The notes below the pieces were generated by a model. The model was not told where the DNA came from, searched no databases, and was given only the letters and a program-made list of their open reading frames with translations. Shown piece after piece: positions 15,201 through 22,060 of a stretch of 29,513 nt of DNA. The DNA lies in NCBI GenBank assembly GCA_002482005.1, contig DLFD01000072.1, positions 1 through 29,513 on the forward strand, written 5' to 3'. The translations under genes were made by a program, and so were the position numbers. The stretch's first letter is position 1. Each line of letters begins with the position of its first letter. The DNA is from Lachnospiraceae bacterium UBA7729 (lineage in GTDB: Bacteria > Bacillota > Clostridia > Lachnospirales > Lachnospiraceae).

Positions 15201-15227
15201 TTAGCACTCGCTGGAGATGGGTGCTAA
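15201..15227 (-). promoter_or_regulatory. CIRCE operator (HrcA binding site) in the CBASS leader
   Basis: On the plus strand the site reads TTAGCACTC, nine bases, then GGGTGCTAA. The CIRCE consensus is TTAGCACTC-N9-GAGTGCTAA, so 17 of 18 arm positions match and the spacing is exact. It lies ten bases downstream of the -10 box of the minus-strand promoter and ahead of the ribosome site, which is the usual position for HrcA repression of groESL and dnaK operons. No hrcA gene is present in the window, so a host-encoded HrcA would be used. Confidence 0.88.
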
Positions 15228-15237
15228 TCTGACTGAT

Positions 15238-15266
15238 AATATAGCACGTGCCTAAGACATAGTCAA
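15238..15266 (-). promoter_or_regulatory. Sigma-A type promoter of the CBASS operon
   Basis: On the minus strand TTGACT (15266-15261), a 17-base spacer and TATATT (15243-15238) form a near-consensus vegetative promoter. The transcript would start near 15231, at the edge of the CIRCE element, leaving a leader of about 58 bases before the GTG start. Confidence 0.8.
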
Positions 15267-15347
15267 GCGTTCGTTGCACGGAAAACGATAACGTCGGTTT
15301 AAATGAAATGCAAATACCATAAATTCGAGAAACGGTCAAGGTATAAG

Positions 15348-15376
15348 TTGACAAAATCGTTTTTAGAAGGTATATT
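15348..15376 (+). promoter_or_regulatory. Sigma-A type promoter of the AAA ATPase gene
   Basis: TTGACA (15348-15353), a 17-base spacer and TATATT (15371-15376) give a perfect -35 and a near-perfect -10. It points away from the CBASS promoter; the two -35 boxes are 81 bases apart. Confidence 0.85.
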
Positions 15377-15411
15377 ACAACAAGTATCAGGAGAGAAAGG
15401 AGATGCGGAAC

Positions 15412-16803
15412 ATGCTGATCAGATTTGCTGTATCGAACTTCCTGTCTTTTGATGGTATGGAAGAGCTTTCTCTCGAAGCAGGAAAGACTCGAAAGAACTC
15501 AGATCGTTTATATACCAATCGAAGATTAAAACTCGTTAAATGTGAGGCTATATTTGGGGCGAATGCCTCAGGAAAGTCAAACCTTGTCGAAGCACTGAGA
15601 TTTGTTCAGAGTATGATCGAGGATGGTTTTCCAATAGGTTTCTCGAATAAGTACTATCGTTTAAAAGAAGAAAACCGTATTGCACCATCTAATTTTGAAA
15701 TAGAACTGATATGTAAAGACAAGAGATTTTGTTTTGGCTTTTCTGCTGTCTTAAATAGCGGCAGTATAACAGAAGAGTGGCTTTATGAATTAACACCGTC
15801 CGGCTTGACAAAGTATCTATATAAAAGAAATACAGCAGACGAGAGCTTTGAAGTCGGAAATTATTTCAAGAATAAAGATGCCATCGCCAAATTGATGTCT
15901 TATGGTGAAGACAGTGCGGCAGATCATGAAAACTTATTTCTTAACATCATTAATCGTAGTAAGGGAAAGATGTTTGTAGACAACCCAGAACTGGGTGTAC
16001 TGAGCGACATTTTCTTTTGGTTCGTCTTTAAACTTAATATTAGTGTACCTGAGGGTATCTTGACCGGGTATCCATATTTCAGAGATTCGAATCTGGAAGA
16101 GATTGCAAAACTCCTAAATGCACTGGGAACGGGAATTAACGATTTAAAGATTGTGGACGTACCGTTAGAGGTGGTAAAAAGAAAAATTCCGGAGTCGTTG
16201 TACAATAAAATTATTTCAAATCTGGAAAAAGAAAATGCGAAGGTAAAAAAGACAGGATCTGGAGAGAACCCTTCAATTGTTGCACGGGCATATAAGGAAT
16301 TTTATACTTTTGAGATTGATGATAACGATGTTATTTCGATTCGAACCATAGAATTTAGCCACGAATCAGAGAATACCTACTTCAGTCTTCAAGAGGAATC
16401 GGATGGAACTGCTCGGCTTCTTGATTTAATTGAGATTCTCTTTAAAGTATCCAGTGACCGAATTTATGTTATTGATGAGATTGATAGGTGCTTGCATCCT
16501 GCAATGACTGCAAAGATTATCAAACTATTTCTCGAGATGGCACCTGCCAGGGATACACAGCTTATTATTACAACGCATGAATCCAGACTGCTAAAGGAAG
16601 ACATACTACGTAACGATGAAATAAGCTTCATGCTTAAGACGCCAGAAGGCTCTACCATAATCAAGTCCTTGGATAAGTACCAGCTTCGTGCTGATAAAAA
16701 AGTATATGAGGCATTGTTTGATGGAACAATAGAAGCGATACCTCAGTTTAATGAAGAAAAATTAGCTGAACTCATAAAAACGAATATACCAGACAAACAA
16801 TAA
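15412..16803 (+). CDS. AAA15/AAA_21-type ATPase, probable stand-alone defence protein
   Basis: A 463-residue ABC/SMC-like ATPase. It opens with MLIRFAVSNFLSFDG, the usual start of the AAA15 family, then Walker A GANASGKS at 49-56. A signature-like EESDGTARLLDL block follows, then Walker B YVIDEID with Asp355-Glu356, and a TTHES H-loop with His389. No TOPRIM or nuclease domain is visible in the C-terminal tail, unlike OLD nucleases. I place the start at the ATG at 15412, nine bases after AAAGGAG; the ATG at 15403 touches that ribosome site. The gene is alone between its own promoter and terminator. Such ATPases are common in phage-defence loci, sometimes with a partner effector; none is adjacent here. 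The defence role is inferred from family and place. Confidence 0.82.
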   Translation: MLIRFAVSNFLSFDGMEELSLEAGKTRKNSDRLYTNRRLKLVKCEAIFGANASGKSNLVEALRFVQSMIEDGFPIGFSNKYYRLKEENRIAPSNFEIELICKDKRFCFGFSAVLNSGSITEEWLYELTPSGLTKYLYKRNTADESFEVGNYFKNKDAIAKLMSYGEDSAADHENLFLNIINRSKGKMFVDNPELGVLSDIFFWFVFKLNISVPEGILTGYPYFRDSNLEEIAKLLNALGTGINDLKIVDVPLEVVKRKIPESLYNKIISNLEKENAKVKKTGSGENPSIVARAYKEFYTFEIDDNDVISIRTIEFSHESENTYFSLQEESDGTARLLDLIEILFKVSSDRIYVIDEIDRCLHPAMTAKIIKLFLEMAPARDTQLIITTHESRLLKEDILRNDEISFMLKTPEGSTIIKSLDKYQLRADKKVYEALFDGTIEAIPQFNEEKLAELIKTNIPDKQ

Positions 16804-16816
16804 TCCAGGAAGAGGG

Positions 16817-16841
16817 GGCTCGTCAGATGACGGGCCTTTTT
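16817..16841 (+). terminator. Intrinsic terminator after the AAA ATPase gene
   Basis: GGCTCGTC (16817-16824) pairs with GACGGGCC (16829-16836), one G-U wobble, four-base loop AGAT, then five T. It lies 13 bases after the ATPase stop and isolates that gene from the BREX operon. Confidence 0.88.
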
Positions 16842-16853
16842 GATTGTTGAGAT

Positions 16854-16875
16854 CATTTTGAAACCATTTTGAAAC
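16854..16875. repeat. Two tandem copies of an 11-bp sequence upstream of the BREX promoter
   Basis: CATTTTGAAAC occurs twice head to tail, at 16854-16864 and 16865-16875, without a gap. The 11-base period is close to one DNA helical turn, so two proteins could bind on the same face. The site lies about 70 bases before the -35 box of the XRE-BREX promoter and could be an upstream operator. Confidence 0.7.
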
Positions 16876-16943
16876 TATTTAGCCTTGATGGTGAGTATAT
16901 GAGCAGATGCCGTTATAAAATCGTGTCATCGCGTGAATTACAA

Positions 16944-16972
16944 TTGAAAAGCTGCGATTTTCGTGATATATT
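16944..16972 (+). promoter_or_regulatory. Promoter of the XRE regulator and BREX operon
   Basis: TTGAAA (16944-16949), a 17-base spacer and TATATT (16967-16972). The next gene start is at 17024. This is the best promoter upstream of the BREX genes. Confidence 0.75.
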
Positions 16973-17023
16973 AGTTAAGTTGGGGAAACTGCGCTCTCGT
17001 AATAGAAAATCGGAGGTTGGTTC

Positions 17024-17230
17024 ATGACCATCAGTTATAAGAAATTATGGAAGTTACTGATAGACAAAGATATGAAAAAGAAGGATCTGCAGAAAGCTGC
17101 GGGCATCAGTGCGACATCCATTACAAAACTAGGTAAAAACGAAAATGTGAATACTGAGATCATTGAAAAAATCTGTACGGCTTTACATTGCGATGTATGT
17201 GACATTATGGAAATGATTGATGATCAGTGA
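17024..17230 (+). CDS. XRE/Cro-type HTH regulator at the head of the BREX operon
   Basis: A 68-residue protein that is essentially one Cro/CI helix-turn-helix: MTISYKKLWKLLIDKDMKKKDLQKAAGIS... with the recognition helix region SATSITKLGKNENVNTEIIEKICTALHC. It belongs to the short XRE group with a C-terminal DIMEMID tail. GGAGG at 17012-17016 lies seven bases before the ATG. It sits 60 bases before brxA in the same direction and probably regulates the operon from the promoter at 16944-16972. The better-known BREX regulator BrxR is a WYL-domain protein, so this is a different control gene. Confidence 0.85.
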   Translation: MTISYKKLWKLLIDKDMKKKDLQKAAGISATSITKLGKNENVNTEIIEKICTALHCDVCDIMEMIDDQ

Positions 17231-17232
17231 GA

Positions 17233-17261
17233 TTGACATTCCCTGTTGGTCTTGCTTTGAT
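17233..17261 (+). promoter_or_regulatory. Possible second promoter just before brxA
   Basis: A perfect TTGACA (17233-17238) is followed after 17 bases by TTTGAT (17256-17261), a weak -10 with four of six matches. If used, it would express brxA onward separately from the XRE gene with a leader of only about 20 bases. Confidence 0.3.
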
Positions 17262-17290
17262 TGCATATCCTCGAAGGAGGTTTACGATAT

Positions 17291-17920
17291 ATGCCCGGAA
17301 AAGATAAAGCGGCACTTCGGGAGGCCAGCCCGTACAATGCAGCTATCACACGGGAACAATTTCTGTTCTACGAGATGCGCACGACGGCAAAGCTGGTCTG
17401 CGAAGGCTTGAATAAAGATGAAGTGACTGACCGGATCGTGAAAGAGAATCTGTTCCAATATCCTACGGAGAAGTCGGTTCGGAAAATGGCTTCTGCCTGT
17501 CTGCGGAGATTGGATGCAATGGAGGATGATTCGCTTGTGCAGGCGATGGCTTCACAGCCAAGTGACGTGTCCAAGCAGGTCTGTCTCTACGCGATGATGA
17601 AGCAGTACCGGCTTGTCTGGGATTTTATGATCACTGTAATAGGGTCAAAGTACAGAAATTTGGACACCTCTTTCAGTAAGATAGACTTGAACACCTATAT
17701 CATGCGCCTGCAGGAGCAGGACGATTGGGTGGCAACCTGGAGCGATAGTACAGTGACTAAGGTGAAGCAGGTACTGGCAAAAGTTCTCGTGGAAAATGAA
17801 TATCTTGACAGCCTGACTTCAGATCGCCTGAATCCAGTGCTGATCAGTCCGCTGTTGGAAAATGCGATACGGGCATCGGGGCAGGAGATTGCACTTCCGG
17901 CCTTTAACTGCCTGAGTTAA
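17291..17920 (+). CDS. brxA: BREX protein BrxA (DUF1819)
   Basis: A 209-residue protein of the BrxA/DUF1819 family, a small helical DNA-binding protein found first in type 1 BREX operons. Family-like blocks are the N-terminal AAITREQFLFYEMRTTAKLVCEGL stretch, the NLFQYPTEKSVRKMA block, and the C-terminal RLNPVLISPLLENAIRASG stretch. The length fits the family. I chose the ATG at 17291 because AAGGAGG at 17274-17280 lies ten bases before it; the in-frame TTG at 17261 has no ribosome site. It is followed after 13 bases by brxB in one operon. BrxA is needed for defence in some BREX systems but its mechanism is unclear. Confidence 0.9.
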   Translation: MPGKDKAALREASPYNAAITREQFLFYEMRTTAKLVCEGLNKDEVTDRIVKENLFQYPTEKSVRKMASACLRRLDAMEDDSLVQAMASQPSDVSKQVCLYAMMKQYRLVWDFMITVIGSKYRNLDTSFSKIDLNTYIMRLQEQDDWVATWSDSTVTKVKQVLAKVLVENEYLDSLTSDRLNPVLISPLLENAIRASGQEIALPAFNCLS

Positions 17921-17933
17921 GGAGGTCAGGAGC

Positions 17934-18491
17934 ATGAGCAATTTAATGGAGCGGCTTGACAGCCTCCGAGCTCTGATTCAGGAACCAGAGTTTTTGGAAG
18001 GAAAAGGCCTGAGCAATGAAGTGAATATCCGGATCTTCTGCTACGATCCAAAAGAGGAGATGGCCGTTCGGCACTTCACGGAGAAACTGATGATAGATCA
18101 AAGTCTCGACTGCCATCTCATCGAATATAACCTGTACAAGGTGTTTCTCTCTATCTGTGATGACAAGAGGATTACAGACAGGGTAGCCCAGCAGGAAGAG
18201 AAGAAGGGAAAGCAGTTTGTGCTGGACCAGATGAAGCGCATGGCGAATAATACAGCATTCATCAACAAAATGCAGTATGAACCACACGAACCAGGAGATG
18301 TGATCCTGATCACCGGCGTAGGAGAGGCATTCCCGTTCATCCGGGTCCATGCCCTGCTGGATGCCATGCAGCCGTATTTCTCGGATGTACCCGTGCTGGT
18401 GATGTATCCGGGTACCTTTGATGGCCGCTATGTGAAACTGTTTGATAAGCTGACGCCGAATCCGTACTACAGGGCGTTCAATGTTATATAA
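17934..18491 (+). CDS. brxB: BREX protein BrxB (DUF1788)
   Basis: A 185-residue BrxB/DUF1788 protein, small and soluble, always found between brxA and brxC in type 1 BREX. Recognisable features are the N-terminal LMERLDSLRALIQEPEFLEG block, DPKEEMAVRHFTEKL, and the C-terminal DVILITGVGEAFPFIRVHALLDAM followed by PVLVMYPGTFDG, which read as a beta-strand-rich core. The biochemical function is unknown; it is probably part of the BREX complex. Ribosome site GGAGG at 17921-17925; brxC follows after 15 bases. Confidence 0.92.
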   Translation: MSNLMERLDSLRALIQEPEFLEGKGLSNEVNIRIFCYDPKEEMAVRHFTEKLMIDQSLDCHLIEYNLYKVFLSICDDKRITDRVAQQEEKKGKQFVLDQMKRMANNTAFINKMQYEPHEPGDVILITGVGEAFPFIRVHALLDAMQPYFSDVPVLVMYPGTFDGRYVKLFDKLTPNPYYRAFNVI

Positions 18492-18506
18492 GGAAGGAGC
18501 CGCGAC

Positions 18507-21500
18507 ATGAGAATTCAATCGATGTTCAAAGACGACATCAACCGTAAGATCAACGGTGTCGTTAAGGTCGATCAGGATGAGAGCAGCGTGCTCGTGCAGG
18601 AACTGAACGAGTATGTCATCACCAGAGAACTGAAGAAGCACTTCATAACCTTCTTCAACAACTACATCGAGTCTTTCAACGAGACCACCGCCGATATCGG
18701 CGTTTGGATCTCCGGCTTCTTCGGAAGTGGTAAATCTCACTTCCTGAAAATGCTGTCCTACCTGCTGGAGAACAAAGAGGTTCAGGGCGTCAAGACCGTG
18801 GAGCGGTTCAGGGCAAAGTTTGCCGACGATCCGGCCACCTTCATGCTGATCGACCGGGCCACGAAGGGCCGGACGGACACGATCCTGTTCAACATCGATA
18901 TCGAGGGCTCCATCAACAAGGATAAGACCGCCGTGCTGCGCGTCTTTGCCAAGATGTTCTATAACTACCTCGGCTTTTATGGTGAAAACCTGAAGGTCGC
19001 CAAGCTGGAACAGTTCATTGCCAAGAAGGGCAAGACCGAGGAATTCCGGCGCGTGTTCGAGGAGAAGAACGGCGCGTCCTGGTTGGAGTCCCGCGATGCC
19101 TACGCCTTCTTTGAGGATGACATTGTCGCCACCCTGCAGGAAGTGCTCGGCATGAGTGAGCAGGCCGCCAGCAACTGGTTCAATGGCACCGAGACCGTGG
19201 AGACCTCCATCGCCCAGCTCGTTTCTGAGATCAAAGAGTATGTGGACGCGCAGCCTCGTGACTTCCGGCTTCTGTTCATGATCGATGAGGTCGGCCAGTA
19301 CGTCGGCGGTGACACAGACCTGCTGATCAACCTGCAGTCCCTCGTGGAGAAGATCGGGAGCGAGTGCGGCGGAAAGGTCTGGGTGGTCTGCACCGGGCAG
19401 GAAGCCATCGACGAGATCATCAAAGCCCGCGAGAATGAGTTCTCCCGCATTCAAGCCCGCTTCAAGACCCGCCTGTCCCTGTCTTCCTCTTCTGCAGATG
19501 AGGTTATCCAGAAGCGTATCCTTCTGAAGACAGACGAAGCCGAGCACGATCTGGAGCAGGTGTATGCCGCCAATGACTCCGTGCTGCGGAATCTGTTCTC
19601 CTTCACCGATGCCATTCTGGACATTAAGGGTTATACCGGCGCAGGCGAGTTCACTAAGAACTTCCCGTTCGTACCGTATCAGTTCATCCTCATGCAGAAG
19701 GTCTTTGCCGAGATCCGTAAGCACGGTAACTCCGGCAAGCATCTCTCCGGCGGTGAGCGTTCCATGCTATCCGGTTTCCAAGAGGCTGCCCAAAAGATCG
19801 AGGACAAGGACGAGTATGCGCTGGCTCCGTTTTACCTCTTCTATGATACTGTCCACACCTTCCTCGACAGCTCTATCCGGCGCGTGATCGAGCGCTGCGA
19901 ACGTGCCGCCATCGACGGCAACGGTATCGAACCGCAGGACGTGGACGTGCTTAAGCTCCTGTACCTGGTCCGCTACGTGGACGATGTGAAGGCCAATCTG
20001 GATAACATCGTCATCCTGATGGCGGACGACATCCGGCTGGACAAGATCACCATGCGCGAGCAGGTGCGCGGCTCTCTGGACCGTCTGATGAGCCAGAACT
20101 ACATTGGGCGCACCGGTGATACATACAACTTCCTGACCGACGAGGAACAGGACATCCAGCGTGAAATTAAGAATACCCCTGTGGCGACGGCAGACATCGT
20201 GGGCCGCATCGCGCAGATGATTTTTGCGGACATCTATACCACAAAGAAGTTCCGCTACGGCAAGTATGACTTTGCCTTCGACCAGATGGTGGACGGGCAG
20301 GCAGTCGGCGCGCTGACCGGTGGCATGATGCTGCGCGTCCTGACTGTGGCTACCGATCCCACCGAGAAGAACGAGCTGCGGCTGATGGCGGAGTCCTCCG
20401 GGCAGGCCATCGTGGTGTTGGCGGAGAATCCGTATTACGAGTCTCTCGAAAGCGCCATGAAGATCCGCAAGTACGTGAAGCAGCGTAACGTGGCGCAGCT
20501 GCCCAAGTCCGTGCAGGACATCATCCGTGATCAGCAGGACGAGGCCGGAAAGTATGAGCTGACCGCTGCCGATGACCTGAAGAAGGCCATCGCGGACGCA
20601 GAGTTCTATGTGGACGGCGAACACATCGAAATCAAGAGTGGCGATGCCAAGAGCAAGATCGACCAGGCTCTGGAGTATCTCGTTGCCCACGTGTACAGTG
20701 ACCTCGGCCTAATCACAAAGTTCGCGGAGACCGACGCCGACATTTACAAGATTCTCCACGGCGAGGAGCAGTATATTCCGGGAACCGAGCCCAACCGTGA
20801 CGCCGCCGCCAAGGTAGAGAAATATCTGGAGATCCAGTTCAACCAGAATCTCCCGACCACCATGTCCGACCTGCAGGATCGGTTCCAGAAGAAACCCTAT
20901 GGCTGGCGCGAGATCGATATCGCGGCGGTCGTGGCTATGCTGATCTATGACCAGAAGGTCACCATCAAGTATGGCGGGGCGACGATCCAGCCCAGCGATC
21001 AGAAGCTCCCGGATATGCTCCGCAAGAAGAGCGAGATCGGCAAGACCTCTATCTCCAAGCGGCAGGTTGTTTCTATCCAGAAGATCCGAGAGGTTCGTGA
21101 TTTCCTGCGTGACTTCTTCGATGAGATGGATGTGCCGGAGGATGAGGACGGCCTGATCGCTCACATCGTGGAGAAGTTCACCGGCGAGCTGGACCATTAC
21201 ACCAAGCTGGATGCCCGCTACGATGGCCACAAGTATCCGGATCAGGGCAAGGTCAAGCAGGCCATCGCGCTGATTAAGGATGTCCTTTCCCAGCAGAAGG
21301 ACAACACGGCGCTGATCCAGCGGGTCATCGACCGTGAGGATACCCTTTACGATATGCGCGACGAGCTGCAGGAAGTCGAGGAGTTCTTCAAGACCCGCGT
21401 CACTTTGTTTGATGCTGCCGTGCAGTACGAGCGGGATCTTGCCGTCGACCGCGACTACATCGCCAAGGATGACGAGGCCCATCAGGCGCTCAACCAGATC

Positions 21501-22049
21501 CGCCTGATTACCATGATGCCCACTGGAGGCAAGTTCCGGTATGACCGCATTCCGGAGCTGAACGACCTCATGGCGAAGGTGAAGGCCTCTCACGGCAAGA
21601 TGCTGGATGCCAAACGTGAGGAACTCTTGGAGATCGTCCGTCAGTGCATGGCGGAAATCCATACGCTGGCTGGAGATAACAGCGCGGCCAGAAACATCTC
21701 CAATACGGCGGATAACTACTTTATCCAGCAGAAACAGAAGATCGCATCCTACCAGACATTGGCCCTGCTGGATGGTCTGGTGCCGCCAATCTGGCAGTAC
21801 AAGGATGACACTGTCAGCCGGATCGAAGCTATCGTGAATCCACCGGTGAAGCCTGTGACGCCTCCGGTTGGTGGCGGTGGAAGCACACCTCCCGTTCCGA
21901 AGAAAGAAGTCATCAAGGCCATCCACCGGCAGGCAATGTTCCCTGCGAAGACCCTGAAGTCCGAAGAAGAAATCGACGCCTACGTTGAGAAGATTCGTAC
22001 CAACATGAAGCAGCTGTTGAAAGGATGCGACGGCATCAAGCTGAACTAA
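18507..22049 (+). CDS. brxC: BREX protein BrxC, large P-loop ATPase
   Basis: A 1180-residue P-loop ATPase, the central motor-like protein of BREX, close to the usual 1200 residues. Walker A is GFFGSGKS at 70-77. A Walker B-like LLFMIDE lies near 255-261 and is followed by GQYVGGD, and a sensor-like WVVCTGQEA comes about 35 residues later. The rest is largely helical, with a Pro/Gly-rich linker (PPVGGGGSTPPVP) about 50 residues before the end. The start at 18507 has AAGGAG at 18494-18499. Composition is GC-richer than the neighbouring CBASS and ATPase genes (33 of 60 bases G+C at 20101-20160). It lies in the operon between brxB and pglX, with gaps of 15 and 11 bases. Intact by all visible criteria. 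Confidence 0.94.
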   Translation: MRIQSMFKDDINRKINGVVKVDQDESSVLVQELNEYVITRELKKHFITFFNNYIESFNETTADIGVWISGFFGSGKSHFLKMLSYLLENKEVQGVKTVERFRAKFADDPATFMLIDRATKGRTDTILFNIDIEGSINKDKTAVLRVFAKMFYNYLGFYGENLKVAKLEQFIAKKGKTEEFRRVFEEKNGASWLESRDAYAFFEDDIVATLQEVLGMSEQAASNWFNGTETVETSIAQLVSEIKEYVDAQPRDFRLLFMIDEVGQYVGGDTDLLINLQSLVEKIGSECGGKVWVVCTGQEAIDEIIKARENEFSRIQARFKTRLSLSSSSADEVIQKRILLKTDEAEHDLEQVYAANDSVLRNLFSFTDAILDIKGYTGAGEFTKNFPFVPYQFILMQKVFAEIRKHGNSGKHLSGGERSMLSGFQEAAQKIEDKDEYALAPFYLFYDTVHTFLDSSIRRVIERCERAAIDGNGIEPQDVDVLKLLYLVRYVDDVKANLDNIVILMADDIRLDKITMREQVRGSLDRLMSQNYIGRTGDTYNFLTDEEQDIQREIKNTPVATADIVGRIAQMIFADIYTTKKFRYGKYDFAFDQMVDGQAVGALTGGMMLRVLTVATDPTEKNELRLMAESSGQAIVVLAENPYYESLESAMKIRKYVKQRNVAQLPKSVQDIIRDQQDEAGKYELTAADDLKKAIADAEFYVDGEHIEIKSGDAKSKIDQALEYLVAHVYSDLGLITKFAETDADIYKILHGEEQYIPGTEPNRDAAAKVEKYLEIQFNQNLPTTMSDLQDRFQKKPYGWREIDIAAVVAMLIYDQKVTIKYGGATIQPSDQKLPDMLRKKSEIGKTSISKRQVVSIQKIREVRDFLRDFFDEMDVPEDEDGLIAHIVEKFTGELDHYTKLDARYDGHKYPDQGKVKQAIALIKDVLSQQKDNTALIQRVIDREDTLYDMRDELQEVEEFFKTRVTLFDAAVQYERDLAVDRDYIAKDDEAHQALNQIRLITMMPTGGKFRYDRIPELNDLMAKVKASHGKMLDAKREELLEIVRQCMAEIHTLAGDNSAARNISNTADNYFIQQKQKIASYQTLALLDGLVPPIWQYKDDTVSRIEAIVNPPVKPVTPPVGGGGSTPPVPKKEVIKAIHRQAMFPAKTLKSEEEIDAYVEKIRTNMKQLLKGCDGIKLN

Positions 22050-22060
22050 CGGAGGGCATT

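Noticed and set aside
17943..19742. 599-codon open frame on the minus strand opposite brxB and brxC
   Set aside because: It is antisense to two clear BREX genes and is an artefact of GC-rich third positions; the product shows no recognisable domain and no ribosome site.
20709..21926. 405-codon minus-strand frame opposite brxC
   Set aside because: Shadow of brxC codon bias; leucine- and histidine-rich product with no motif.
22025..22060. Longer pglX start inside brxC
   Set aside because: A strong GGAGG sits directly before the ATG at 22061 and the extra residues are only the other frame of the brxC end.
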